64,000 bases of DNA, taken from Phylloscopus collybita (Eukaryota; Chordata; Aves; Passeriformes; Phylloscopidae). Where the stretch lies: assembly GCA_027886175.1 (NCBI GenBank), contig JAJNNQ010000011.1:1984001-2048000 (forward strand), in the 5' to 3' direction. Made by a program: the position numbers and the translations under genes. The number at the start of each line of letters is the position of its first letter. Position 1 is the first letter of the stretch. A model generated the notes under the pieces. The model was not told the origin of the DNA and did no database searches. It saw only the letters and a program-made list of their open reading frames with translations. Below, piece after piece: positions 1 to 10,590 of this stretch.

Positions 1-275
1 AGAGGGAGCCGGCAGTGGGTGCTGGGACTGGGGGCAGGAGGAGAAGGGAAGGAGAAGCAGGGATGAAGAACAAAATGGTCAAAGGATGCACGTGGGAGGA
101 GAAGGTGGGATTGTGCAGGAGAAGGAGGAACAGTAGGAGGAAGAGGAGTGTGAGGAAGAGTAGGGACACAGGAGGAGGCAGAGGAGCAGGAAGAGGAGGC
201 AGCACAAGGTTCCACCCCTCCCTGGATCTGCAGCCTCCCCCAGCCCCGGGAGTGTTGCCCCGCCACATGCAGCAG
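1..275 (+). other. Putative 5' exon upstream of ZNF-1
   Basis: A purine-rich stretch (AGGAGGA runs, then a CT-rich part) ends at a possible donor, cag|gtaacc, at 275. A direct copy at 51870-52114, upstream of ZNF-7, ends in the better donor gtgagc. In both copies the next acceptor is about 310 bases on, at the zinc-finger exon (589 and about 52428). The reading frame is arginine/lysine-rich low complexity and I do not propose that it is translated. Exon status is inferred from the conserved position and splice sites. The true start lies off the window or is not visible. Confidence 0.35.
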
Positions 276-615
276 GTAACCTGGGAGGGTCGACCAGGAT
301 TTTCATGGGAGTGAATCTTGGTGTTTCTGAGCTTTATTGGGCTAAATGTTGGTGCTTTGGGTTTTTTCAAGGGGCTGAATGTTTATAATTTAGAAGAGGT
401 TTTGTCTGAGTCTTGATGTTTGCGGAGTTTTTGTTCTGTGTCTTGATATTTGGAGAACTTTTGGGCTGAATTTTGGTGTTTTGGAGGTTCTTACAGACAC
501 AAGGTGCCCAATGATTTCCTGAGATGAGCTTGGGCAAGGAGGAGCCCCCAGCCTAAGGCACTCTCCTCTTATTTTCTCCCCAAACCAGGATTTGTCATTC
601 CCAAGGAGTGTCCGG

Positions 616-1440
616 ATGGAGGAGGAGGAAAAGCCCCGGAGCTCCCGCAGGAGGAGGGGCTGCAAATCCAGCCCAGGGAGCTGTGAGGAGGAAAGACCCC
701 CCCTGTGCCAGGAGGGCGGCCGGAGATCCAGCCAGAGCTCAGAGCTGGAGGAGAAGCCTGATGGAGGGGAGAAGCCCCACAAGTGCTTGGAATGTGGGAA
801 GGGCTTCAGCTACAGGTGCCGCCTGATCCAGCACCAGGTGATCCACACTGGGGAACGGCCCTATGAGTGTGGGGAGTGTGGGATGGGCTTCAGCTGGAAG
901 GACAGTCTTAGGAAACACCAGATGATCCACACTGGGGAAAAGCCCTATGAGTGTGGGGAATGTGGGATGAGCTTCAGCCTGAAGCAGAGTCTTAGGAATC
1001 ACCAGATGATCCACACTGGGGAAAAGCCCTACAAGTGTGGGGAATGTGGGAAGAGCTTCAGAGAGAGCTCAGCCCTGATCCAACACCAGGTGATCCACAC
1101 TGGGGAAGGGCCCTACACCTGCCTGGAATGTGGGAAGGACTTTGGATGCAGCTCCAGCCTGAGAAGACACCAGCGCATCCACACTGGGGAGAGGCCCTAC
1201 GAGTGTCTCCAGTGTGGGAAGAGTTTTCAGAGGAGCTCCACTCTCCTCGTCCATCAGCGGATTCACACGGAGGAGAGGCCCTTCCGCTGCCCCGACTGCA
1301 GGAAGGGCTTCAAGCAGAACTCCGACCTCATCAGGCACCGGCGCATCCACACCGGGGAGAGGCCCTACGAGTGTCCTGAGTGTGGGAAGAGCTTCTCAGA
1401 CAGATCTAACTTGACCAAACACCAGCGGAGCCACCACTAA
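616..1440 (+). CDS. ZNF-1: C2H2 zinc-finger protein, 8 fingers
   Basis: Probable nuclear DNA-binding protein of about 274 residues. The exon starts after a pyrimidine tract and cag at 588. The first ATG in frame is at 616 (MEEEEKP), a start position conserved in every paralogue here. Residues 1-60 are a basic/acidic linker without KRAB or SCAN. Eight tandem C-x2-C-x12-H-x3-H fingers follow, joined by HTGE(R/K)PY linkers. One linker is HTEERPF, as in all family members. Predicted contact residues (helix -1,2,3,6) are F1 YCRQ, F2 WDSK, F3 LQSN, F4 ESAQ, F5 CSSR, F6 RSTV, F7 QSDR, F8 DSNK. An inverted paralogue, ZNF-6, lies at 42596-43396. Binding to DNA is family knowledge; the target is unknown. 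Confidence 0.9.
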   Translation: MEEEEKPRSSRRRRGCKSSPGSCEEERPPLCQEGGRRSSQSSELEEKPDGGEKPHKCLECGKGFSYRCRLIQHQVIHTGERPYECGECGMGFSWKDSLRKHQMIHTGEKPYECGECGMSFSLKQSLRNHQMIHTGEKPYKCGECGKSFRESSALIQHQVIHTGEGPYTCLECGKDFGCSSSLRRHQRIHTGERPYECLQCGKSFQRSSTLLVHQRIHTEERPFRCPDCRKGFKQNSDLIRHRRIHTGERPYECPECGKSFSDRSNLTKHQRSHH

Positions 1441-1735
1441 GGGAAGCCCTGGGAGTGCCCTGAGAGCGGGAAGAGCTTCGTGCGCTGCTCCAGCTCCATC
1501 CCCCGTGGGAGGATCAGTGTTGGATGATCCCCAGTGACCCTGTTGGGCAGAGCCGTGGTGATCTGTGGTCCTGGTGATCCCTGTTGGGAAGACACCTGGC
1601 TGGCGGGCTCCACATCTTCTTGGCTCCCTGTGGGCACCTGGATGAACGCAGGGGAGGAACATCCATTGGGACACAGACAGACACTGGGAGTTCCTTAGGA
1701 GGAGTGGATTTGTGGTTTTAGTCAGTTTTAGCTAG
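1441..1735 (+). other. ZNF-1 3' UTR with in-frame relic finger
   Basis: Directly after the TAA the reading frame continues as GKPWECPESGKSF, then stops within about 28 codons without the histidine pair. It is a decayed tenth-finger remnant. The block is about 290 bases and is shared by all zinc-finger genes of the window (after 17259, 29511 and 53279; before 12775, 21208 and 42596), so it is a family 3' UTR. Confidence 0.6.
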
Positions 1736-1739
1736 CTGA

Positions 1740-2152
1740 ATTTATAAAGTTTTTTGGATTTTTTTTTTTTTTTTTAGATGGTTTCAATTTGTTCTAGACG
1801 GAAAAATTTAGAGGAGTAGTGAGGGCTTGCAATTGCAGCCTTCTGGGGCCTGGAGTTTTAGAGGGAGTGGGACTGGTGAGAGACTGAGTGAGCTGAGCTG
1901 TATTTGCAGCAAAGATATTTTTAGTTTGTTTTTTTTTTCAGAGCAGCGATAAGTTTTATTGGTTTATATTATTCATTCTTTGGGCTTGTGGGCATCTTGT
2001 TTGTTAAATAAATAGTTTTTTCTAGTTTTCTCTGAAGAAGTTCTTTCTTTTTTGGACTGGCTGACAGAAGGAGCCGTTTAAGTTTGCTTTCCAGAGGAAC
2101 CCCCTTTGGAGGTTTCCTCCCAAATTTGCCCTAAACCAAGACATATGTTGGT
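1740..2152 (+). mobile_element. LTR of AT-rich endogenous retrovirus, copy 1
   Basis: An LTR-like block with a polyadenylation signal (aataaa near 2006) and a 3' end reading tttgccctaaaccaagaca. A primer-binding-site-like segment follows at about 2155-2185 (ggcattcaatgtggggctc). The inverted copy at 41890-42310 has the clearer tggcgtccaatgtggggctc. A related LTR lies at 11701-12330 (-). The left boundary beside the ZNF-1 3' UTR is approximate. Confidence 0.6.
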
Positions 2153-3990
2153 ATTGGCATTCAATGTGGGGCTCAAAAAATATATTAGTGACATTTTAGT
2201 TATACTTTATAGAAAAATAAATAGTCAGTAGCCGTGTTGCTCCTTAAATCCCTAATGTCTCTTAAAATAAAATCCTTTCTGTGTTTCTGTTCCCTAAGCT
2301 TCTTTAAAATTTTAATATCTTTTTAGTCCCTCAATTTGTTTTCTTCTCCAAAAATAGCTCCAATGTTGCCCCTAACACATAACTTTTACACTAAAAATAC
2401 ACAAATTAAAATAGCTATTCTCCTAAGCTCAGTAATTATAATTTATAAAAGGATTCTACAAGTACTGGAGTTTGTGACAAGGATATTTAGTTTACAACTT
2501 GTTCGTCCTACCCTGCAACCTAGTTCCAGTATTTTGAAAACTTACTAATTATTGCGCCGAGTTTGTGAAAAAAAAAGTAACATATAAAGCTTTCCAGTCT
2601 TTTCTTTCCTTCTTCTCTTAAATCAGTTACATCACTTTTAAAAAATGGTCAGTATCCCTTAAATATTAAAAAAACCCACTCTCCTAATATTTAATCTAGA
2701 AAGCTTCCTGAATAAAGTTTACAGCTTGTCTAAAATAAAGTGTGAGCTTTCCAGAAAGGCTGATAAAACTGCTAACCTAAAAGTAAACCCAAAAGTAAAC
2801 CCCAGTGTAGAAAATCCTGAATAGTGTAAAAAGTATAAAAATAAACAGAACCTTAAAAAATTTTTCTGATCCCCAACTTAAAAATTTCACGTAAAAAAAT
2901 TCAAGACCCAAATGAAATAAAAAATACCTAAAAAATTCCCACCGTAATAATTAAAAAAAAAATTATAGCAATAAATTAAGCCTCTACATATGCTTATGCA
3001 TGCTGCTAAATAATAATATAATAAATATAATCATATAAATATAATAAATATAGTTATATATATGAAATATAAGTATAATGGATATATAAATACATGTAAT
3101 ATATAATATCTAAATAAATAAAAAAATAATATATAAATAAATATATAAATAATAAAAATAAATATATATGAATATATAAAAATAATAAATATAATAAATA
3201 TAATAATATAAACAAATAATATAAAAAAATTACTGTAGAACAGCAAATAAAAACAGGGGGGCAGGGAGATAAATCACCAATGACCCCAGTCACTCAAACT
3301 GCAACCAACACCCCAACTACTCAAACAGCAGCTAAACCAAACAATAAACCTAAATCAACAACTATACCAAATAAACTTAAGTCATCATTTAAACCCAATA
3401 ATAAACCCAAAACAGCAGCTAAATCAGACAGGGAGCCTAAAACACCAAGTCGCCCCAGCAAAAAAGCGCAGACACAAAACTCATCAACCAGGAAACAATA
3501 ATCCAAACAAAAACCCCTCAGTACCTCCCAACACCCAATCACAAACCTAATCAACCAGCAAAAAACCAAAAGCTACTATTAAATCCTTTTCCCTAAAAAA
3601 CCTTCAAAATCTAAAAAAAAAAAAAAAAAAATTACACTCAACAACCTAATCAATCTGTATTTAGTTATTTAATCCGTCTTTAAAATGCTGCAAACAAAGC
3701 TACAACTCTAAACAACACTGAAGCAAAGCATTTAAAATCCCTATCACAAAATCCAATTATCAAGCAAAAAATAATAAAAAAACCCAAACCCTTGCAGTCT
3801 CTGGGAACGGGTTCTGGAAAGTGAGGGACAAAAATATCTGTGTACAAACAATCGCTATATACAGCAAACCCAGTAAAAAACCATAAAACAAAAAATCCAA
3901 TCCTTGAAAAAAAAATTATCTTCTCAAATAACCTAACAAAAATTATCTTCTCAAATACCCTAAACACTAAAAACCCAAACATACTACCTG
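2153..3990 (+). mobile_element. AT-rich retroviral internal remnant, copy 1
   Basis: The region between the primer-site-like segment and the next LTR-like block is AT-rich and has no open frame longer than about 75 codons that resembles a retroviral protein. A short Lys/Pro/Thr/Asn-rich frame at 3280-3501 is low complexity. The inverted counterpart at 40256-41890 is also without a coding frame, so it decayed before or soon after the duplication. I see no host gene here. Confidence 0.5.
3003..3240. repeat. AT-rich simple repeat
   Basis: Degenerate (AATATAATAAATAT)n DNA, about 240 bases with almost no G or C. The corresponding stretch of the inverted copy (about 41000-41070) is much shorter, so this repeat expanded or contracted after duplication. 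Confidence 0.85.
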
Positions 3991-4640
3991 TCTTGGGTTA
4001 TGGAACCAAAAATGTGGATTCTATTTCATTTGTTGAAAGCAGCTGGGGAGATGTTTTTCTTTATCTCTTGTAACTCCAGGGGGGAGGGGGGCTGATGCTT
4101 TCTGATAACGGGCCAGCTGCTCAAACCAGGTGGGGCAGTGTTTCTTATCTCTTTCACCACCTGTCCACCCTCCAGGGGATATCTTCTGCTGATGGGCCAT
4201 GCAGGCTCAGCAGTGACAGGACACATTCCATCATCCCATTGGGAGATGCTCCACCCAGTGTGGGAGGAGACAACCATTCCTCCCTGGATAAAAACTGAGA
4301 CGTAGGAACACCAGGGATCTGGTTCCACTGGATTCCCGGAGGAAGATCAGACCCTTCTCACCATCACTGGGCCCTTTTCTCTCAGGGTCATCTCTGCCCC
4401 AACAGAACCACATCTGCCACTCCAGGAGGACTGACTGTGGACTGCTCCCAACAGCCTGACCAACAGGGTGTCAGGTTGTATCTCTGACTCTGTCAGGGTT
4501 TCTGGGATTTTTGTTTCTTTGTTTGGGTTTATTTTGTACTCCTACATTTTTATTGTGAATATTCCTAGTCCAGAGCTGTTATTCCTATTCCCAAATCTCT
4601 GCCTGAAAGCCCTGTAGTGGTGTGTTGGATTTTCTCTGTT
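3990..4640 (+). mobile_element. LTR-like block flanking MHC locus 1
   Basis: Begins tgtcttgggttatggaacc, carries a TATA-like ggataaaaactgag at about 4283, and ends near a motif reading gaatattcctagtccagagc. The inverted copy lies at about 39620-40255. The first 70 bases reappear at 54569-54640, where another LTR follows. The family name is not recognised; the LTR call rests on the TG start, the TATA-like site and dispersed copies. Confidence 0.5.
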
Positions 4641-5305
4641 CAATCTGTGTTCAGACTGTTCATTTGGTGGGTTCCATGTACCCCCGTTGAACCCCCATTG
4701 GTTTCACCCCACAGTTGTTTCCCCAGTCCCAGTTTGATGTCAGTCTCCTGCTCCCCACCCCCAAGGACCTGTCCATCTCACCGAGGCCTCTCCCTGGCTC
4801 TAGAAAGTTCCAGGGCAGGCGTGGTGTGGTAGGCCAGGATGCGAGGAGGTCCCTCCTTCCCCCAGGGATTGGCTCCTGGAGGAGTCTCTCATCCCCAGGG
4901 CCACTCCCTGGCCCTCCCTGGTTGCTCCTTCCCTGATCCTTCCCTGCGCTCCTGCCCCTGTTCAAAGCAGCTGGCCCAGGGCACTCTGTGCTCTGCTGAG
5001 GCAGACTCCCTGGGCTGAGGCTGCTCCCCTGAGCCCTCAAGAACCTTCAGTGGCCACTCCTCAGCAGAGTCCTCCTTGATTCTCCTCAGCTCCATCCCAG
5101 CTGCCAGCCCTGGAGCTGGGCTGTAAGGAACCCCCCGGCTGGGCTCAGTTGCTCAGCCTGCTGAGCTGCACCGCTCGCCTGCAGCCGCTGCCAGGGCTGC
5201 CCGGGGCAGGCGAGGGCAGAGACAGCAAGGCACGGCTCCAGAGCCCTGGGCTGCAAAATTGGAATCGTTTGGAGGGGCTGAGGGGTTCAGCTCTCACTTA
5301 CTTTT
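4641..5305. other. Duplicated MHC-flanking segment, no gene recognised
   Basis: An inverted, nearly identical copy lies at about 38960-39620. A 68-codon frame on the minus strand (4889-5095, starting MELRRIKEDSAEEW) is also open in the copy (39147-39353, +) with a single Trp-to-Cys change. Recent duplication is enough to explain that, so I do not call it a gene. Confidence 0.4.
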
Positions 5306-5610
5306 GGACTGCTCCCAACAGCCTGACCAACAGCGTGTCAGGTTGTAGCTCTGACTGTGTCACGGTTTTCCAGGATTGTTGTTTGTTTATTTGCTTGGTT
5401 GGGTGGTTTGGTTTTCTACTACATTTGTATTGTGAATATTCCTAGTCCAGAACTGTTCTCCCCATTCCCAAATCTTTGCCTGAAAGCCCTGAATTGCAAA
5501 ATGATCATTCCGAGGGGGTGAGGGGTTTGCATTCCCCATTCCAAGGGAAACTGCAGCTTTCCCTGGCAGATCCCTGTCTTTCCAACCCAAGCCAAGGGGA
5601 GGTGGCAGTG
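5306..5610 (+). mobile_element. LTR-like 3' fragment
   Basis: Repeats the motif series of 4433-4615 (tgctcccaacagcctgacca, then gtgaatattcctagtccaga) and continues into a segment with tgcctgaaagccctgaattg and ccctgtctttccaac. That last segment is related to sequences at 11130, 35350-35480, 55290-55410 and 58080-58190. The inverted copy is about 38670-38960. Confidence 0.45.
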
Positions 5611-6197
5611 GCTGGTTGGGGGTTGTGGGGAAGGGGTGGAAAAGTGGGGGATGAGAGGGGGCTGGGACCCCCAAATTGCCTTGGGAGGGGTCCCACTCCT
5701 CCTCCTTTCCAATCCCCGGGATGGAGCCGGGGCAGGTCGGGCTGGGGCAGCGCTGGGCTCTGGGCCCGGCCTGGGCACCCCCCATGAGCCCCCTCCTCAA
5801 ATTCCCCTGGCAGCTCAGAGGGGTCCTGGTGCCATTTTGGGGTTCACTGGGGGCCGTGTTGGGGTTCAGGTGCCCCCCAAGGAGTCCCCAGAGCGGGGTG
5901 ACACGGGGGGGACACACGGGGGTCCCCATTCCCGATCCATCCCAGGGCCCGTTCTGCCCCCGCCCCCCCAGGCACGGTCACCCCGCAGGGTCCCCCCAAG
6001 TCCCTCCCCAGTGCCCCCCATGAACGGGACTGGGCTGAACTGGGAAGCTTTCCTGGGAAGACTGGGAGCAGCCGGGCAGGGCCAGAGTGCCAGCGGGGCT
6101 GGGGGGACACACGACCCCCCCAAAATCAGCGCGGGGACAGAGCGGGGGGTCCCGGCCGGGCCCGAGGCCACGGGGAGGGGCTGCGGCTGCTGCTGGC

Positions 6198-7848
6198 TCA
6201 GGAGCTCTGTGGGCAGAGAAAAGGGGGTGACCCCGGGCTGGGGGGCCCCGGGGGGAGCACACACGCTCCGGGGGAGGGGGGACACCACCCCCGGGACCCC
6301 CCCTCACCTTCCTGCGCAGGCAGAAGCCGAGCCCCAGCGCCGGGAAGACGAAGCCCAACACGAAGCCCCCGATCCCCGGCAGCATCTTGCTGCGGGCGGC
6401 GTCCGGCGGCATCTCTGGGGGGTCCGCAGGGGTCAGGACCCCCCAAAACCTCGCACAGACACCCCAGGCCCCTCCAAGCTCCCTCCCAGTCTCCCCCAGC
6501 CCACCCAGGACCCCCTGAAACCTCCTCCCAATCCCTTCCCGGCCTCCCCAGGACCCCTCAAAGCCCCTCCTGTCCCTCTCAGGATCCCACAGCCCCCTCC
6601 CAGTTGCCCCCCAGGACCCCCAAAGCCTCTCCCAGTCCCTTCCCAGCCCCTCCAGGACTCACCCAGACCCCTCCCAGTCTCTTCCCAGCACAACCAACCT
6701 CATCCCAGCCCCGCTTTCCCATCCCCCAGCTCCTCCCAGCCCCTCCAGGCTCACTCCCATCCCTCCCAGTCACACCCAGCACCCCCAAACTCCCTCCCAG
6801 CGCCCCCCAGCACCCCCGGAACCCCATCCCACCCTCCCCAGCCCCCTCCAAACTCCTGCTCCGCTCTTCCACAGCCCCCAGCCCCTCTCCCAGTTCCAAC
6901 CGGGCTCTCCCCAGCTCCCTCCCAGTTGCTCCCAGCACATCCCAGTGCCTCTGCCGGCCCGGCCAGCGGCTCCCCCGTGCCCCAGTGCCGGCTCAGGGGC
7001 TGCTCCAGGCTGACGTGCTCCACCTGGCAGCTGGAGGTGACCCCGCGGGGCCGGGGGGGCGTTTCCAGCAGCACCAGCAGCTGGTGGCTCCAGTCCCCGT
7101 TGGGCACCACGGCGGTGGCCACCACGTGCCCCGAGAGCTCCTGCTGGCCCTGGAACCACCTCAGCCGGCTCTGGGCAGGGGAGAAATCCATCCCGGAGCA
7201 GAGCAGGCGGCCGGGGCCGGGCTGGGAGCTCGAGGGCAGCAGCGAGATGGAAACGCTGGGGGGAACTGGGAGAGAGAGAGGGGACAGACTGGGATCAGCT
7301 GGGGGGAACTGGGAGAGAGAGGGGACAGACTGGGATCAGCTGGGGGGAACTGGGAGAGAGAGGGGAGGGGCGGTGTGGGCTTGGGAGGGACTGGGAATGG
7401 ACTGAGAGGGACTGGGATGAACTGGAAATGGACTGGGAGGGACTGGGATGGACTGGGAGGTCCCGGGGATGGGCCAAGGAGGGCTGAGGGCTCTGGGGTG
7501 ATTCGCAGGGAGGTTTGAGGGGCTCCAGGGTCATTGCCAGGGCAGGGCCCGAGGGGACGCGCTCTGCCCCACGCTCACCTCTGCGCTCCACCAGGAACGG
7601 GGTGATCCCCTCGTAGTTGTGGGGGCAGAGCCTGTCCGCTTGACCCCGTTTGTACTCCAGTGTTTCCGGTTGGTTGTTCCAGTACCGGGCCTGTTTGTCC
7701 CCAAAGGGGGTGTCCCCTACGTACAGCCCCACGTCGCTGTCCAAGTGGAAGAGCTGCTCCCGGGTGTGGATTTGCCTCTCCACGAACCTCACCCGCTCGG
7801 TGCCGTTAATGAAGTGACACTCGGACTTCATCATCAGCTGGAGCACCC
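6198..7848 (-). CDS. MHC class II beta chain, locus 1 (exons 2-5; exon 1 not found)
   Basis: Antigen-presenting class II beta chain. Exon 2 is 7579-7848 (270 nt, phase 1; donor gtgagc). It encodes beta-1 with the NGT glycosylation site, the Cys pair (SECHF, DRLCPHNY), W61-equivalent in ARYW and H81/N82 in PHNYEG. Exon 3 (beta-2) is about 6981-7265, with Cys in LLCSGMDF and SSCQVEHV. Exon 4 is 6308-6414: connecting peptide MPPDAARSKML, a glycine-rich membrane segment and RRK. Exon 5 (6198-6206) adds Ser-Ser-stop. Oddities: no signal-peptide exon upstream, a gc instead of gt after exon 3, and MDFSPA where MDFYPA is usual. The X/Y boxes beyond exon 2 point away from the gene. Identity is secure; whether it is functional is doubtful. 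Confidence 0.85.
6430..6960. repeat. Intron 3 minisatellite of MHC locus 1
   Basis: Degenerate repeats rich in ctcccagccc and ccccagcac (plus strand). They fill the intron between class II exons 3 and 4 and recur in inverted form at 37290-37830. Long GC-rich frames across it are not genes. Confidence 0.7.
7266..7350 (-). repeat. 41-bp tandem repeat carrying exon-3 acceptor copies
   Basis: About two units of 41 bp directly precede exon 3 on the minus strand. Each unit ends with ctctctctcccag plus the first bases of exon 3 (ttcccccc), so the real acceptor is preceded by decoy acceptors. Locus 2 has about four units (36821-36985). Confidence 0.75.
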
Positions 7849-8334
7849 CTGGGTGTGCCGGACACAGGTCAGGGGCTGCCCCCCCAGCACCCCCAGAGCT
7901 CCGGGCCCCCCCGGATCCCCGCTCCGCACCCCCTGTGCCCCACGGCCGCCACGGGTCCCTCCCGCCCGCGCTGCCGCTTCCTCTTTCCCACCCTTCCCCC
8001 CATTTCCCCTTTCCCATCCCCTCCCCTCCCACCTCCAGCCGCTCCCCAAATCACTCTCGGGGTCCCGTTCCCCCCTTTTCTCCCTTTCCCACCCTTTGGA
8101 ACTCAATCCCCCCATCCCCAGCCCCCTCCCGCTCAGTTTGGGGGTCCCACCCTCCCCTTTTCCCCACTTCCCCACCCTCACCCACCCCTCCCTGGCCTTC
8201 CCCCGACCCTCAGCCCCTCCCGCTCTTCCTTCGGGGGGTCCCCTCCTCCTCCCCCGCTCCCATCCCGGGCTCCCCCCTTTTCCCCCTTTCCCCCCTTCTC
8301 CCCCCCTGCCCCAGCGCCTCCCGCCCGGCTCTGC

Positions 8335-8408
8335 CCGGCAACTGATGAGGCGCCACCGCCTCGCGCTCTCATTGGCTGCGGCGCGCCCCGCCCGCGTTCT
8401 GATTGGCT
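8335..8408 (+). promoter_or_regulatory. MHC class II-type X box and Y boxes
   Basis: An X-box-like cccggcaactgatgag (8335-8349) is followed by CCAAT elements ctcattggctg (about 8369) and ctgattggct (8399-8408). X then Y with ctgattgg on the same strand is the arrangement of class II promoters read by RFX, CIITA and NF-Y (family knowledge). In this orientation it would drive transcription rightward, away from the class II exons at 6198-7848. No signal-peptide exon is evident in the next 250 bases. Confidence 0.55.
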
Positions 8409-8658
8409 GAGCGGGTTCCGGGCCGCTGCGGCCCCGGGGTTGGGTTTTTTGGGACCCCGGGGGAACCTCGGGGTGCGGGGCAGGTGGGAGCTCAGGGGGG
8501 CCCAGAAATGTGTCCGCAGCTGCGCGGGGTCTCGGCGGTGCCCGTGGCCGGGGGTGACGCTGGCACCCACCAAAGCCGCTCTGTCCCTGCCCCCGCAGCC
8601 GCAGCGGGCACAGAAAATGGAACCGAGGGTTCCTGGCTGGGGACCGGGACCGGGAGAG

Positions 8659-9485
8659 ATCCCAGAATCCCAGAATCACAGAATCACAGAATCACACAGA
8701 ATCCCAGAATCCCAGAATCCCAGAATCACAGAATCACAGAATCACCAGGGTGGAAGAAAAACCCCCAAGACCATCGAGTCCAACCCAGCCCTAACAGCTC
8801 AACCACAGAACCGAGTGCCACCTCCAGTCTTTTTTCAAACTCATCCAGGGATGGTGACTCCACCACCTCCCCGGACAGACCATTCCAGGATTTTATTGTT
8901 CTTTCCTTGAAAAACTTTTCCCTAATATCCAACCTGTATTTCCCTTGGTGCTGCTTGAGGCTGGTTCCTCTCCTCCTGTCAGTGCTGCCTGGAGAGAGAG
9001 ACCAACCCCAGCTGCCCACAGCCACCTCTCAGGGAGCTGTGGAGAGTGACAAGGTCACCCCTGAGTCTCCTTTTCTCCAGGCTGAACAACCCCAGCTCCC
9101 TCAGCCGTTCCTGACAGGGTTTGTGTTCCAAGCCCCTCACCAGCCTCGCTGCCTCCTCTGGATGCGCTCGAGTGTCTGAGCTGAGGGGCCAGAGCTGGAC
9201 ACTGCACTCAATGTCCATCCTGAGCTGAGGGGCCAGAGCTGGACACTGCACTCAATGTCCATCCTGGGACACCCAGAGCTGGACACTGCACTCAATGTCC
9301 ACCCTGAACTGAGGGGCCAGAGCTGGACACTGCACTCGAGGTGTGGCCTCACCAGTGCCCAGTACAGGGGCAGGATGACCTCCCTGCTCCTGCTGGCCAC
9401 ACCATTCCTGATCCAGGCCAGGAGCCTTTGGCCTTCTTGCCCACCTGGGGAGTCAGGGAGGTGGAAAAAGTCCCTGAAGATCACA
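8659..9485 (-). mobile_element. CR1 LINE 3' fragment
   Basis: The minus strand encodes pieces of the CR1 ORF2 C-terminus (YRLDIREKFFKERTIKSWN; further upstream [19 protein letters not shown]). It ends at 8659-8745 in short cagaatcac repeats, typical of a CR1 3' end. The frames are interrupted, so the element is dead. The CR1 family is common in bird genomes. Confidence 0.85.
9175..9340. repeat. Tandem duplication inside CR1
   Basis: Three to four imperfect copies of a roughly 35-50 bp unit containing gagctggacactgcactcaa. The unit normally occurs once in CR1, so this is a local expansion within the dead element. Confidence 0.75.
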
Positions 9486-9489
9486 CAGC

Positions 9490-10055
9490 CCAAGTGCAAA
9501 CTTAACACTGCCTACTGCCCCAATCAGCCAGATCCCCAAATGCCACATGCCCATGACTTTTCAACCTTTCTGGGGGTGGTGACTCAGCCTTTTCCCCAGG
9601 CAGCCTGCTTCCAAGCTTGATATCTTTTTTTTTTTTTGCCTCAAGATCCCATCAAAAGCTCCCGTGGTGCAACCTGAGGTCATTTTCCTCTGGCCATGCT
9701 GTTTGTTCCTCTGGCTAACAGAATGACCCCCACCAAGCTACAACCTCCCCTCTGGGACCACCTGCATGGTGTCAGGAGGTTGGGCTGTGAAGCCAGCTCC
9801 TGGCAGAGGAGAGAAAGGTGCTGCTTTTTGCACTGTGCTTCCCATGACCCAGTGGGACAAAAGGGGTTGTCAGTGGGCACAAGAGTTTCAGGTTGCCCGG
9901 AAGCGTTTCCGTGTGAGGAGATGCTTTGTGCCAAATCCATCAGCCAAGGGAATCCATCCCATTCCAAGCAGAAGGAAAAAATCAGAATTTTTCTTGTAGG
10001 AAATGGAAAGCTTTGGAGTGAAAGTCAGTGCTGGAATGTCCCCAGCACTGTCCGT
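9490..10055. other. No gene seen
   Basis: No splice-supported frame, recognisable repeat or RNA gene was found. Open frames of up to 123 codons on both strands have no domain-like features. Confidence 0.4.
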
Positions 10056-10347
10056 TGTAGCAGCTAGGGACAGGCGCTCGGAAGATTTCGGGTGTACGGG
10101 TAAATGATAAGTTTATGCTTTTTTATTGGTAAGTCTGCTGGGTCAGCCAATCACATCTGAGGGATGACCCAAGCAGACAGGTGGGACCTTATTAGCAAAA
10201 GTTATAAAAACTCAGTGTAAGTTTCAATAAATGCCATTTGCTGTTCCACCACATTGGTGTTTTGTGAGCAATGGACCGAGCGAGCTGCAGTGTGGCCGCT
10301 GTGCCGTCTTCTCGAGTCGGGCCCCGTGTCGTGCCAGTGCAGCAACA
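10056..10347 (+). mobile_element. Alpharetrovirus-like solo LTR
   Basis: Begins tgtagcagctagggac and ends gtgcagcaaca (TG...CA). It contains CCAAT (cagccaatcac, about 10144), a TATA-like ttataaaaactc at about 10202, and aataaatgcc at about 10225, followed by ttccaccacattggtgtttt. That R-region phrase resembles avian leukosis/sarcoma-type LTRs. No clear target-site duplication (gtccgt left, gccctt right). No internal sequence adjoins it. Confidence 0.65.
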
Positions 10348-10590
10348 GCCCTTGATGATACTTAGGGTCTGCCCTTGGCAGGACAGATCACAGTCACCTT
10401 CCCAGCCTGATTAAGAGAACTCCCCAATGGTGCTCTGTACACAATGGTTTGCCCTGGTTCCGCCCTCCCTAAGACCCTGGCCCCTTGGTGTCTCCTCTGC
10501 GTCTCCATTGGTGTCGGGTCCCCAGGGACCGGTCCTGTCTCACCTATAGGTCACTGACTCTGTTTGCCTGCTGAGACCTCCCACACCCTC

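Noticed and set aside
780..1440. Regular 84-base repeats as a CRISPR or satellite array
   Set aside because: The period is one zinc finger (28 codons) and the frame is open.
3280..3501. Lys/Pro/Thr-rich frame as a small protein
   Set aside because: Low complexity in AT-rich retroviral DNA; not open in the inverted copy.
4889..5095. 68-codon frame conserved in both inverted copies
   Set aside because: Conservation is explained by recent duplication; no start context, splice signals or domains support it.
5636..7405. 589-codon open frame on the plus strand
   Set aside because: It is the antisense of MHC class II exons 3-5 and their GC-rich repeat introns; proline-rich and without domains.
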